64,000 bases of DNA from Pseudomonas sp. Irchel 3H7 (GCF_900187605.1 NZ_FYEA01000015.1:62001-126000), one strand, 5' to 3'; positions 16,970 to 30,255 are shown, counted from the first letter of the stretch. Notes: generated from the letters alone by a model not told the origin. Translations and numbers: made by a program.

Positions 16970-17374
16970 ATGGTTGAAAATAGCGAACTACGCAAAGCCG
17001 GCCTTAAAGTGACCCTGCCACGGGTCAAGATCCTGCAAATGCTCGACTCTACAGAGCAGCGTCACATGAGCGCCGAGGACGTCTACAAGGCGTTGATGGA
17101 AGCTGGCGAGGACGTCGGTCTGGCCACGGTTTACCGTGTTCTGACCCAGTTCGAAGCGGCTGGCCTCGTGGTCCGTCACAACTTCGACGGCGGCCACGCG
17201 GTTTTTGAGTTGGCCGACAGTGGTCACCACGACCACATGGTTAACGTGGAAACCGGTGAGGTTGTCGAATTCGTCAGCCCGGAAATCGAAAAGCTCCAGA
17301 AGGCAATTGCCGAGGAGCACGGTGTCGAGTTGGTGGATCACAATCTGGTGCTGTACATCCGCAAGAAAAAGTAA
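16970..17374 (+). CDS. fur: ferric uptake regulator Fur
   Basis: A 134-residue Fur. The winged helix (residues 1-82) includes SAEDVYKALMEAGEDVGLAT and VYRVLTQFEAAGLV. Metal-site histidines and acids are in GHHDHMVNVETGEVVEF and the C-terminal EEHGVELVDHNL. The C-terminal CxxC zinc motifs of E. coli Fur are absent, as usual in pseudomonads. It represses iron-uptake genes when bound to Fe2+. Monocistronic, divergent from bamE and convergent with recN across a shared terminator. Confidence 0.97.
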   Translation: MVENSELRKAGLKVTLPRVKILQMLDSTEQRHMSAEDVYKALMEAGEDVGLATVYRVLTQFEAAGLVVRHNFDGGHAVFELADSGHHDHMVNVETGEVVEFVSPEIEKLQKAIAEEHGVELVDHNLVLYIRKKK

Positions 17375-17407
17375 GCATGTCGCGCGAATTTCACATTCGC
17401 GAAACGA

Positions 17408-17435
17408 ACGAAGGCGACCCAAGGGTCGCCTTCGT
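17408..17435. terminator. terminator between fur and recN
   Basis: ACGAAGGCGACCC-AA-GGGTCGCCTTCGT is a perfect 13-bp stem between convergent genes and can act in both directions; only short T stretches follow. Confidence 0.8.
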
Positions 17436-17449
17436 GCTTTCTGTCGTTC

Positions 17450-19123
17450 CTAAACCTTGGCGGTAACGACCATTTTTTTCGCGTGAGCCAAGGACTCTTT
17501 GGTCAGATCGATGCCGCCGAGCATGCGCGCCACTTCTTCTATACGGTCGTTCTTGCTCAGTTTGGAGACGGCGGTGTGCGTTGCCTCTTCACCGCGCACC
17601 TTGTGCACGAACAGATGCTGATGACCCTGCGCTGCTACTTGTGGCAAGTGCGTCACGGTCAATACCTGGCCGCGATCGCCGAGACGGCGCAACAGTTGGC
17701 CGACAATTTCAGCCGTCGGGCCGCCGATGCCGACGTCCACTTCGTCGAACACCAGTGTCGGAACGCGGGAGGTCTGTGCGGTGATCACCTGAATTGCCAG
17801 GCTGATCCGTGACAGCTCACCACCGGAAGCGACTTTTGCCAGTGCCTTCAGCGGCTGGCCCGGGTTGGCGCTGACCAGCAATTCGACCTGTTCCAGCCCG
17901 TTGGGCAGCAACTCATCGCTGCTGTTAGCCTTCAATTCGATAGTGAATCGGCCGCCAGGCATGCCCAGTCGCTGAATCTCCTGCTCAACCGCGCTGGCGA
18001 GACTGCCGGCAGCCTGATGCCGCAAATCGCTCAGTTCCCGTGCCTTCTCTTGATAGTGGCGGGCATAGGAGGCCAGCTCTTCACCGAGGCGCTCGATGGA
18101 TTCATCATTGGCGTTGAGGGTTTCGATTTCATCCAGCAACTTCTGCTGCATCTCACCCACTTCGGTCGGCTGGATCCGGTGCTTGCGCGCCAGGGTGTAG
18201 ATCGCGTCGAGGCGTTCTTCCAGATATTGCAGGCGTGCCGGATCGGCATCGAAGTTATCGAGGAAGCGATTGAGTTCGCCAACGGCCTCTTCGACCTGGA
18301 TCTGCGCACTGGTCAGCAGGCTGCTGGCTTCGCCCAGTGCGCCGACGGAGTTATTCACGCTCGACAGGCGGTTGAGGCTGGCGGTCAGTGCATTCAATAC
18401 ATTGCCAGAATCGCTTTCGCTGCATTGCTCGACCACTTGCCGGCAAATGCCCAGCAGCGTCTCGGCGTTGGTCAGGTTTTTGTGTTCCTGCTCCAGTTGC
18501 TCAAGTTCGTTATCGCCGAGACCGAGATTTTCCAGCTCTTCGAGTTGATAGCTCAGCAATTGGTGGCGCGCGCGTTGTTCGTCGCCGGAATTGGAGAGAC
18601 GCTCCAGCTCCTGACGAGTCTGACGCCAGCGCTGGGCTGCGAGCTGAACCTGGCGCGCCAGGTCGGTAGCGCCGGCGTACTCGTCCAGCAGGCGTCGATG
18701 AGTATCGGTTTTCAGCAGGGACTGGTGTTCATGCTGGCTGTGGATATCGATCAACAACTCGCCCAGCGACTTGAGGTCGCCGAGTGGGCAAGGGGTGCCG
18801 TTGATGTAGCCACGCGAACGACCCTCCGACGTGATCACCCGGCGCAGAATGCACGGGCCATCCGTTTCCAGGTCGCGCTCGGCCAGCCATGCGCTGGCTT
18901 CAGGGATGTCCGCCAGATCGAAGGTCGCGAGGATGTCGGCCTTGTCGGCGCCGGGGCGAACCACGCCGCTGTCGGCACGATCACCTAGAGTCAGGCCCAG
19001 CGCGTCGAGCATGATCGACTTGCCGGCGCCGGTTTCACCCGTGATCACGCTCATCCCGCGATCAAGTTCGAGATCGAGATGTTCAACGATGGCGTAGTTA
19101 TGTACGGACAGGTGCACCAGCAT
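17450..19123 (-). CDS. recN: DNA repair protein RecN
   Basis: A 557-residue SMC-like ATPase. Walker A GETGAGKS is near residue 33, with DIHSQHEHQSLL, a long coiled-coil middle (residues about 160-370) and the C-terminal signature ASGGELSRISLAIQ with Walker B LVFDEVDVGIGG. It acts early in repair of double-strand breaks together with RecA. It is usually SOS controlled, but no LexA box was confirmed by eye in the short upstream region. It starts divergent from grpE. Confidence 0.96.
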   Translation of the reverse strand: MLVHLSVHNYAIVEHLDLELDRGMSVITGETGAGKSIMLDALGLTLGDRADSGVVRPGADKADILATFDLADIPEASAWLAERDLETDGPCILRRVITSEGRSRGYINGTPCPLGDLKSLGELLIDIHSQHEHQSLLKTDTHRRLLDEYAGATDLARQVQLAAQRWRQTRQELERLSNSGDEQRARHQLLSYQLEELENLGLGDNELEQLEQEHKNLTNAETLLGICRQVVEQCSESDSGNVLNALTASLNRLSSVNNSVGALGEASSLLTSAQIQVEEAVGELNRFLDNFDADPARLQYLEERLDAIYTLARKHRIQPTEVGEMQQKLLDEIETLNANDESIERLGEELASYARHYQEKARELSDLRHQAAGSLASAVEQEIQRLGMPGGRFTIELKANSSDELLPNGLEQVELLVSANPGQPLKALAKVASGGELSRISLAIQVITAQTSRVPTLVFDEVDVGIGGPTAEIVGQLLRRLGDRGQVLTVTHLPQVAAQGHQHLFVHKVRGEEATHTAVSKLSKNDRIEEVARMLGGIDLTKESLAHAKKMVVTAKV

Positions 19124-19283
19124 AAAAGGCCGCTCCCAAGCTAAAGGTCTGGTTATTTATACAGTGTTTTGTTTCAGGCTGACAATGCCCGTCCTTAGCT
19201 CGATTTGCTTGAACGTCAAATCTGCTTAGCGCATTGAGGAATGAAGATTCGACACTTTTTTGTAGGGTTAATGTTTGCAGGCC

Positions 19284-19312
19284 CTTGAAGCCTGATTTTG
19301 CGGCCCCATATA
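19284..19312 (+). promoter_or_regulatory. sigma-32 promoter of grpE
   Basis: CTTGAA (19284-19289), a 14-base spacer and CCCCATATA (19304-19312) match the heat-shock consensus CTTGAA / CCCCATnT closely. It is about 50 bases before the grpE start. Confidence 0.85.
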
Positions 19313-19364
19313 TCGGGGCAGAAGCGCGAGTCAGGCTCGCGGACGAAATTGAAAGGAGAATTCT

Positions 19365-19931
19365 ATGGCTGACGAACAGACAGTAGATACGCAAAACCCA
19401 GAAGCCAATCAGGCGCCCGAAGGTTCGGGTGATGACCTGGCGACCCGTGTACAAGTGCTCGAAGAGCAATTGGCCGCCGCGCAGGATCAATCTCTGCGTG
19501 TTGCTGCCGATCTGCAGAACGTCCGTCGCCGTGCCGAACAGGACGTCGAGAAGGCGCACAAGTTTGCCCTCGAAAAATTTGCCGGCGACCTGCTGCCGAT
19601 CGTCGATAGCCTGGAGCGCGGCCTCGAGCTGTCGAACCCGGACGACGAAAGCATCCGCCCGATGCGCGAAGGTATCGAGCTGACGCTGAAAATGTTCCAC
19701 GACACCCTCAAGCGTTATCAGTTGGAAGCGATCGATCCGCATGGCGAACCGTTCAACGCCGTTCAACATCAGGCGATGGCCATGCAGGAAAGCGCCGACG
19801 TAGAACCGAACAGCGTTCTGAAGGTGTTCCAGAAGGGCTACCAACTCAACGGTCGCCTGTTGCGCCCGGCCATGGTTGTGGTCAGCAAGGCGCCTGCGCC
19901 AATTTCGCCTTCGATTGACGAGAAGGCTTGA
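19365..19931 (+). CDS. grpE: nucleotide exchange factor GrpE
   Basis: A 188-residue GrpE. The N-terminus is acidic and disordered, followed by a long dimerising helix (DDLATRVQVLEEQLAAAQDQ) and the C-terminal beta domain (VFQKGYQLNGRLLRPAMVVV). It releases ADP from DnaK in the cytoplasm. It has a clear sigma-32 promoter and a GAAAGGAG ribosome site. dnaK follows 102 bases downstream with its own heat-shock promoter, which overlaps the grpE stop codon. Confidence 0.97.
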   Translation: MADEQTVDTQNPEANQAPEGSGDDLATRVQVLEEQLAAAQDQSLRVAADLQNVRRRAEQDVEKAHKFALEKFAGDLLPIVDSLERGLELSNPDDESIRPMREGIELTLKMFHDTLKRYQLEAIDPHGEPFNAVQHQAMAMQESADVEPNSVLKVFQKGYQLNGRLLRPAMVVVSKAPAPISPSIDEKA

Positions 19932-19955
19932 AATTAGCCGCAAGGCCCCCATTTA
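19927..19955 (+). promoter_or_regulatory. sigma-32 promoter of dnaK overlapping the grpE stop
   Basis: CTTGAAA (19927-19933), a 13-base spacer and CCCCATTTA (19947-19955) form a near-consensus heat-shock promoter. The grpE TGA (19929-19931) lies inside its -35 element. Confidence 0.85.
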
Positions 19956-20033
19956 GAAGTCAAGCGTTTAAGTATTACCGCAGTCAGCCACCACTGCTGC
20001 GGCAAAAAAATCCAAAGTTTCGGGAGAGTTAAC

Positions 20034-21950
<1,917 letters not shown>

Positions 21951-22004
21951 GTTGTTGGTCGGCCGGTTGACTGCCTTCAGGCAGTGACTGGTAGGATGTC
22001 GCCG

Positions 22005-22024
22005 CGCGGGAGCTAGCTCCCGCG
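22005..22024 (+). terminator. palindromic hairpin after dnaK
   Basis: CGCGGGAGCT/AGCTCCCGCG is a perfect 20-base palindrome 55 bases after dnaK, preceded by a smaller hairpin (CTGCCTTCAGGCAG, 21971-21984). There is little T-run, so it may only reduce read-through into dnaJ. The rest of the 297-base dnaK-dnaJ gap shows no gene. Confidence 0.5.
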
Positions 22025-22247
22025 TTGGCGTATCTGGAATACGCGAATTTTTACAGCATGCGACAAGGTTCGGATGTTGGCGGTATGGCCGGGAATGCTC
22101 CTGCTTTTCGTGCCGAAAGTACCGCAAGAAACAAAGACCAGGATCGTTGAATTGACGTGAGTTGGGTCCGGGCCTGTATTGGGGCTCAACGAGTTTGGCC
22201 ATCCTCAGGAGGGGTTTGCCGAACGTCCTCAAGAGTGCAGAAGACTT

Positions 22248-23372
22248 ATGGCAAAGCGTGACTATTACGAAGTGTTGGGTGTTGAGCGCGGCTCAAGCGA
22301 TGCGGACCTGAAGAAGGCTTACCGTCGTCTGGCGATGAAGCACCACCCGGACCGTAATCCCGATGACAAAGCGTCGGAAGAAATGTTCAAAGAGGCCAAT
22401 GAGGCCTACGAAGTGCTGTCCGACTCGAGCAAGCGTGCGGCGTACGATCAGTACGGCCATGCCGGCGTCGACCCGAGCATGGGTGGTGGTGGCGCCGGCT
22501 TCGGTGGTCAGAACTTCTCGGACATCTTTGGTGATGTCTTCAGTGACTTCTTCGGTGGCGGTCGCGGCGGTTCCCGTGGCGGCGCTCAGCGTGGCAGCGA
22601 CTTGCGCTACACCCTGGAGCTGAACCTGGAAGAAGCGGTGCGCGGCACCACCGTGAATATCCGTGTGCCGACGCTGGTCAATTGCAAACCGTGCGATGGT
22701 TCCGGCGCGAAAAAAGGCTCGTCGCCATCGACGTGCCCGACCTGCGGTGGCATCGGTCAGGTGCGCATGCAGCAGGGCTTCTTCTCGGTGCAGCAGACCT
22801 GCCCGCGTTGCCATGGCCAAGGCAAGATCATTTCCGATCCGTGCGATTCCTGTCATGGTGACGGTCGCGTTGAAGAGTACAAAACCCTGTCGGTCAAAGT
22901 GCCGGCCGGCGTCGATACCGGCGACCGCATTCGTCTGTCCGGCGAAGGCGAGGCGGGTACGCAAGGTGGTCCGACGGGCGACCTGTATGTAGTCATCAAC
23001 GTCCGCGAGCACGACATTTTCCAGCGCGATGGCAAGCATCTGTTCTGCGAAGTACCGATCAGCTTCGTTGACGCAGCACTGGGTGGTGAGTTGGAAATCC
23101 CGACCCTCGACGGTCGCGTCAAACTGAAAATCCCTGAGGGTACTCAGACCGGCAAGCAGTTCCGCGTGCGTGGTAAAGGCGTGGCGCCGGTACGTGGCGG
23201 CGGTGCGGGCGATTTGATGTGCCGTGTGGCGGTCGAGACGCCGGTCAATCTGAATCGTCGTCAGCGCGAGCTGCTGGAGGAGTTCCGCAGTTCGCTGGCA
23301 GACGACAACAGTCATTCGCCGAAAACCACTGGCTGGTTCGATGGTGTGAAGCGCTTCTTCGGCGATCTCTAA
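22248..23372 (+). CDS. dnaJ: co-chaperone DnaJ
   Basis: A 374-residue type I DnaJ. The J domain has the HPD motif (KHHPDRNPDD), then a Gly/Phe-rich linker (GGGGAGFGGQNFSDIFGDVF). Four CxxCxGxG zinc repeats follow (CKPCDGSG, CPTCGGIG, CPRCHGQG, CDSCHGDG), then the C-terminal client-binding domains. It stimulates DnaK ATPase and delivers substrates. ATG 22248 (MAKRDYYEVLG) matches the family start. It is 297 bases after dnaK and 9 bases before dapB, with which it may share a message. Confidence 0.97.
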   Translation: MAKRDYYEVLGVERGSSDADLKKAYRRLAMKHHPDRNPDDKASEEMFKEANEAYEVLSDSSKRAAYDQYGHAGVDPSMGGGGAGFGGQNFSDIFGDVFSDFFGGGRGGSRGGAQRGSDLRYTLELNLEEAVRGTTVNIRVPTLVNCKPCDGSGAKKGSSPSTCPTCGGIGQVRMQQGFFSVQQTCPRCHGQGKIISDPCDSCHGDGRVEEYKTLSVKVPAGVDTGDRIRLSGEGEAGTQGGPTGDLYVVINVREHDIFQRDGKHLFCEVPISFVDAALGGELEIPTLDGRVKLKIPEGTQTGKQFRVRGKGVAPVRGGGAGDLMCRVAVETPVNLNRRQRELLEEFRSSLADDNSHSPKTTGWFDGVKRFFGDL

Positions 23373-23381
23373 GGAGTCGGC

Positions 23382-24188
23382 ATGCGACGTATAGCTGTGA
23401 TGGGCGCTGCTGGGCGCATGGGTAAGATTCTGGTCGAGGCCGTGCAGCAGAGTGCGCCGCTGACCGGTTTGACCGCCGCGGTGGTTCGTCCTGGCAGCAC
23501 GCTGATCGGCGTCGATGCCGGTGAGCTGGCCTCGCTGGGTCGCATCGGCGTGCCGTTGTCCGGGCATGTCGAAGCTGTGGCTGAAGAGTTCGACGTATTG
23601 ATCGACTTCACGCTGCCGGAAGTGATGCTGAAAAATCTGGCGTTCTGCCGCAAGGCAGGCAAGGCCATGGTTATCGGCACTACTGGGTTGGACGCTGCAC
23701 AGAAGCAGTTGCTGGTCGAGGCGGGCAAGGACATTCCTATCGTCTTCGCGGCCAACTTCAGTGTTGGTGTCAATCTGTCGCTGAAGTTGCTCGATATGGC
23801 AGCGCGTGTGCTGGGTGATGATGCCGACATCGAAATCATCGAAGCTCATCACCGTCACAAGATCGATGCGCCTTCGGGTACGGCGTTGCGCATGGGTGAA
23901 GTGATCGCCGGTGCGCTGGAGCGTGATCTGCAGAAAGTCGCGGTCTACGGTCGTGAGGGTCATACCGGCGCTCGTGAGCGTGAAACCATCGGTTTCGCCA
24001 CCGTGCGTGGTGGTGATGTGGTGGGTGACCACACCGTGCTGTTCGCCTGCGAAGGTGAGCGTCTGGAGATCACGCACAAGGCGTCGAGCCGCATGACGTT
24101 TGCCAAGGGCGCGGTGCGTGCGGCGGTGTGGCTGGATGGTCGCGAGCCTGGCCTGTATGACATGCAAGACGTGCTCGACCTGCGTTGA
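23382..24188 (+). CDS. dapB: 4-hydroxy-tetrahydrodipicolinate reductase
   Basis: A 268-residue DapB with the Rossmann nucleotide site (IAVMGAAGRMGK), MVIGTTGLD, and the active-site signature EIIEAHHRHKIDAPSGTAL. It reduces the DapA product with NAD(P)H in the lysine/meso-diaminopimelate pathway needed for peptidoglycan. The start is 9 bases after dnaJ with an AAGGAG site. A strong terminator follows, separating it from the carA leader. Confidence 0.97.
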   Translation: MRRIAVMGAAGRMGKILVEAVQQSAPLTGLTAAVVRPGSTLIGVDAGELASLGRIGVPLSGHVEAVAEEFDVLIDFTLPEVMLKNLAFCRKAGKAMVIGTTGLDAAQKQLLVEAGKDIPIVFAANFSVGVNLSLKLLDMAARVLGDDADIEIIEAHHRHKIDAPSGTALRMGEVIAGALERDLQKVAVYGREGHTGARERETIGFATVRGGDVVGDHTVLFACEGERLEITHKASSRMTFAKGAVRAAVWLDGREPGLYDMQDVLDLR

Positions 24189-24198
24189 TACACTGCTG

Positions 24199-24234
24199 AA
24201 CCCAGCGCAAACGCCCTGTTTGCGCTGGGTTTTC
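24199..24234 (+). terminator. terminator after dapB
   Basis: AACCCAGCGCAAAC-GCCCT-GTTTGCGCTGGGTT then TTT; a 14-bp perfect stem ten bases past the dapB stop. Confidence 0.9.
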
Positions 24235-24362
24235 TCCGCTTGGCGACGACCTGTCGCATTCTCCGGCCTTTTAGGCTCTTTAGCGGTGGACCAAAAAAGC
24301 CTTTTTCTGTAAGCTACAGCTTTAGTGTGTCCACTAAAAGCGCGCAGAATAATTCAGTGAAG

Positions 24363-24400
24363 AAGCGGGGTGACGTGTCCATACGTCACTCCGCTTTTTT
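24363..24400 (+). promoter_or_regulatory. attenuator-like terminator in the carA leader
   Basis: AAGCGGGGTGACGT, loop GTCCAT, ACGTCACTCCGCTT, then a run of T to 24400: a 14-bp stem with one wobble that looks like a full intrinsic terminator. It ends about 45 bases before the carA start and after the dapB terminator, so it sits in the carA 5' leader. Upstream, GTGGAC (24283-24288) can pair with GTCCAC (24328-24333), and TTAGTG...CACTAA (24322-24337) is another stem. This suggests regulated read-through, perhaps by pyrimidines or arginine. Confidence 0.7.
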
Positions 24401-24445
24401 ACAACCTGCGATCGCCCTTTCATGCGTTATTTACGGGAGGTCTTC

Positions 24446-25582
24446 TTGACTAAGCCAGCCATACTTGCCCTTGCTGATGGCAGCATTTTTCGCGGCGAAG
24501 CCATTGGTGCCGACGGTCAAACCGTTGGTGAGGTGGTGTTCAACACCGCAATGACCGGCTATCAGGAAATCCTTACCGATCCTTCCTACGCCCAACAGAT
24601 CGTTACCCTGACTTACCCGCACATCGGCAACACCGGCACCACGCCGGAAGACGCCGAGTCCGATCGCGTCTGGTCCGCTGGCCTGGTCATCCGTGACCTG
24701 CCGCTGGTAGCGAGCAACTGGCGTAACACGATGTCCCTGTCCGACTACCTGAAAGCCAACAACGTTGTGGCAATCGCCGGTATCGACACCCGTCGCCTGA
24801 CCCGCATCCTGCGTGAAAAAGGCGCACAGAACGGCTGCATCATGGCCGGCGACAACATCTCCGAAGAAGCGGCAATCGCCGCTGCGCAAGGCTTCCCGGG
24901 CCTGAAGGGCATGGACCTGGCGAAAGTCGTCAGCACCAAGACTCAATACGAATGGCGTTCGACTGTCTGGGATCTGAAAACCGACAGCCACGCGACCATC
25001 GACGCTTCCGAGCTGCCGTACCACGTGGTTGCCTACGACTACGGCGTCAAGGTCAACATCCTGCGCATGCTGGTCGAGCGCGGCTGCCGCGTCACCGTGG
25101 TGCCTGCCCAGACTCCAGCTGCCGATGTACTGGCGCTGAAGCCGGACGGCGTGTTCCTGTCCAACGGCCCTGGTGATCCGGAGCCATGCGACTACGCGAT
25201 CAAGGCGATCAAGGAAGTCCTGGAAACCGAAATTCCGGTATTCGGCATCTGCCTCGGTCACCAACTGCTGGCACTGGCCTCCGGCGCCAAGACCCTGAAA
25301 ATGGGCCACGGCCACCATGGTGCCAACCACCCGGTGCAGGATCTGGACACTGGCGTCGTGATGATCACCAGCCAGAACCACGGTTTCGCGGTAGACGAAG
25401 AAACCCTGCCAGCCAACGTGCGTGCGATCCACAAATCGCTGTTCGACGGCACCCTGCAAGGCATCGAGCGCACCGACAAGAGCGCGTTCAGCTTCCAGGG
25501 TCACCCTGAAGCGAGCCCGGGCCCGAACGACGTCGCGCCACTGTTCGACCGCTTCATCAACGAGATGGCCAAGCGACGCTAA
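24446..25582 (+). CDS. carA: carbamoyl-phosphate synthase small subunit
   Basis: A 378-residue CarA. The TTG start at 24446 (MTKPAILALADGSIF) has a GGGAGG site at good spacing; an in-frame ATG at 24422 lacks one. The N-terminal CPSase domain is followed by a class I glutamine amidotransferase with nucleophile Cys in VFGICLGHQL and the His/Glu pair in GHPEASPGP. It hydrolyses glutamine and channels ammonia to CarB for carbamoyl phosphate, used in arginine and pyrimidine synthesis. It is preceded by an attenuator-like terminator and followed by carB after 126 bases. Confidence 0.97.
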   Translation: MTKPAILALADGSIFRGEAIGADGQTVGEVVFNTAMTGYQEILTDPSYAQQIVTLTYPHIGNTGTTPEDAESDRVWSAGLVIRDLPLVASNWRNTMSLSDYLKANNVVAIAGIDTRRLTRILREKGAQNGCIMAGDNISEEAAIAAAQGFPGLKGMDLAKVVSTKTQYEWRSTVWDLKTDSHATIDASELPYHVVAYDYGVKVNILRMLVERGCRVTVVPAQTPAADVLALKPDGVFLSNGPGDPEPCDYAIKAIKEVLETEIPVFGICLGHQLLALASGAKTLKMGHGHHGANHPVQDLDTGVVMITSQNHGFAVDEETLPANVRAIHKSLFDGTLQGIERTDKSAFSFQGHPEASPGPNDVAPLFDRFINEMAKRR

Positions 25583-25606
25583 GCGTTCGCCTTGAGACTG
25601 TAGAGA

Positions 25607-25654
25607 GAAGCCCCTCGAGGGCGGCCCCGACACCGGCGGCCCCTTCGAGACTTC
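25607..25654 (+). other. imperfect inverted repeat between carA and carB
   Basis: GAAGCCCCTCGAGGGCGGCC and GGCCCCTTCGAGACTTC face each other across a GC-rich centre. It lies in the 126-base carA-carB gap, which holds no gene. It could modulate the ratio of the two subunits or protect mRNA ends. Confidence 0.4.
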
Positions 25655-25708
25655 AGAAATCGATCAAGACGGCTTGCCGACTGACCTGCGGATTTGAGTG
25701 ACAAACCC

Positions 25709-28926
<3,218 letters not shown>

Positions 28927-28930
<4 letters not shown>

Positions 28931-29403
28931 TCAAATACCCAATGACCGTCCAGGGCGCTAAAGCCCTGGAAGAAGAACACGCTCACCTGACCAAGGTCGT
29001 CCGTCCGAAGCTTAGCCAGGACATCGGTACGGCCCGCGAGTTGGGTGACTTGAAAGAGAACGCTGAATACCATGCCGCCCGCGAACAGCAAGGCATGGTC
29101 GAGGCGCGGATTCGCGACATCGAAGGCCGGATTCAGAATCAGGTCATCATCGATGTCACAACTATTCCGCACACCGGCAAAGTGATTTTCGGTACCACCG
29201 TCGAAATCGCCAACGTCGAGACCGATGAAAGCGTCACTTACCACATCGTGGGTGAGGATGAGGCTGACTTCAAACTCGGCAAGATTTCGGTCGGCTCGCC
29301 TTTGGCCCGTGCCTTGATCGGCAAGGAAGAGGGCGATGTGGTCGCCGTGAAAACGCCAAGCGGCGTGATCGAGTACGAGATTGTCGAAGTCCGTCACATC
29401 TGA
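28927..29403 (+). CDS. greA: transcript cleavage factor GreA
   Basis: A 158-residue GreA. The N-terminal coiled coil has the conserved acidic tip in GDLKENAEYHAAREQQGM, and the C-terminal FKBP-like domain carries KISVGSPLARALIGKEEGD. It enters the RNA polymerase secondary channel and rescues backtracked complexes by cleaving the transcript 3' end. The ATG overlaps the carB stop, so it is translated from the car message. Membership in the car operon has been described in P. aeruginosa. Confidence 0.98.
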
Positions 29404-29408
29404 AAAAG

Positions 29409-29431
29409 GGCGCCCGCTGCATGCGGGCGCC
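29409..29431 (+). terminator. GC-rich hairpin after greA, abutting the next start codon
   Basis: GGCGCCCGC-TGCAT-GCGGGCGCC is a perfect 9-bp stem starting 6 bases after the greA stop. Its last base touches ATG 29432 of the next gene. A short T-run follows inside that gene (GCTTT). It may act as a weak terminator or as a translational block. Confidence 0.6.
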
Positions 29432-29836
29432 ATGCTTTGGCAGCTGACTCAGATGCTCTGGGTTGGCGGTCTATGGCTGATTCATCTCGGTTTGCAGCCG
29501 GCGCTGGGCCAGATTGGCCTGGCACCGTTGCTGATCGATGAAGTCGCCAGTGCATTTGAAGTGCTGGTGGTGGGGTTTTCCGCCGCATGCGTTATTTTTC
29601 AGGCTTTGGTGCTGGTACAGGCCGAGGGCCTTGCCAGTCTATGGCGAGATTTTCGCGGACAGGTTCTGTTGATGGCGATGTACGCGTGTGCGATGTTTGT
29701 CGCAGTGCGTGTCGGCTGGCCGGATGCGCAGCGCTGGCAGGTATTCAGTTATCTGGTTCTGGGGTTTTCCGGGCTGGTGCTGGTGATGCAGCCTGTGCCG
29801 GGATGGAGTGGCAGGGTGCGCCAGGCACACCCTTGA
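29432..29836 (+). CDS. small integral membrane protein (DUF4149-like)
   Basis: A 134-residue protein with four hydrophobic segments (MLWVGGLWLIHLGL; VLVVGFSAACVIFQALVLV; VLLMAMYACAMFVAVRVGW; FSYLVLGFSGLVLVMQPV). It is resembling DUF4149/TMEM205-type membrane proteins. The location between greA and yhbY is the same as in other pseudomonads. The start is uncertain: ATG 29432 directly follows a hairpin and has no ribosome site, and ATG 29453 is an alternative; translation may depend on coupling from greA. Function unknown. Confidence 0.7.
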   Translation: MLWQLTQMLWVGGLWLIHLGLQPALGQIGLAPLLIDEVASAFEVLVVGFSAACVIFQALVLVQAEGLASLWRDFRGQVLLMAMYACAMFVAVRVGWPDAQRWQVFSYLVLGFSGLVLVMQPVPGWSGRVRQAHP

Positions 29837-29845
29837 CCCCTTTCA

Positions 29846-30154
29846 TCACTTGAAGCGATGAACGTTCGACAGCTGCTTGTTGACGCTGAAGTTCTTGCGG
29901 TAAATCAGTGCCATCTTGCCGATGACCTGCACCAGGTCCGCTTTGCCAACCTTGCACAGTTCTGCGATGTGCGCCAGGCGCGACTCGCGATCGAGGATGT
30001 TGAGCTTGATCTTGATCAGCTCGTGATCCGCCAAGGCGCGTTCAAGTTCGGCTAAAACACCTTCAGTCAAACCGTTGTCAGCCACCGTCAAAACCGGTTT
30101 CAGGTGGTGGCCAATGGATTTGTACTGTTTCTTCTGCTCTGGAGTGAGCGGCAT
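29846..30154 (-). CDS. yhbY: ribosome assembly RNA-binding protein YhbY
   Basis: A 102-residue CRM-domain protein (LTPEQKKQYKSIGHHLKPVL, GLTEGVLAELERALADHELI, KVGKADLVQVIGKMALIYRK). The family binds pre-50S particles. It is divergent from rlmE, which modifies 23S rRNA, so both neighbours act in large-subunit assembly. The shared 100-base promoter region contains a perfect palindrome with opposed -10-like hexamers. It converges with the membrane protein gene, 9 bases apart. Confidence 0.95.
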   Translation of the reverse strand: MPLTPEQKKQYKSIGHHLKPVLTVADNGLTEGVLAELERALADHELIKIKLNILDRESRLAHIAELCKVGKADLVQVIGKMALIYRKNFSVNKQLSNVHRFK

Positions 30155-30179
30155 AATCTGACCCTTTCGTCTGGATTCT

Positions 30180-30200
30180 GTAAAATGGCGGCCATTTTAC
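30180..30200. promoter_or_regulatory. palindromic divergent promoter region of yhbY and rlmE
   Basis: GTAAAATGGC-G-GCCATTTTAC is a perfect 21-base palindrome. Each arm contains TAAAAT, one in each direction. For rlmE, CTGACC at 30158 lies 17 bases upstream of its TAAAAT, a plausible sigma-70 promoter; the yhbY side has a weaker -35. Confidence 0.5.
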
Positions 30201-30255
30201 CCGAGGGCTCGTGGATCCGCCCAATTAATCACGACCCTTATCAACGAGGTGCCCA

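Noticed and set aside
24325..24360. An 11-codon leader peptide (GTG start) before the carA attenuator
   Set aside because: No ribosome-binding site and no run of regulatory codons; kept only as a note in the attenuator finding.
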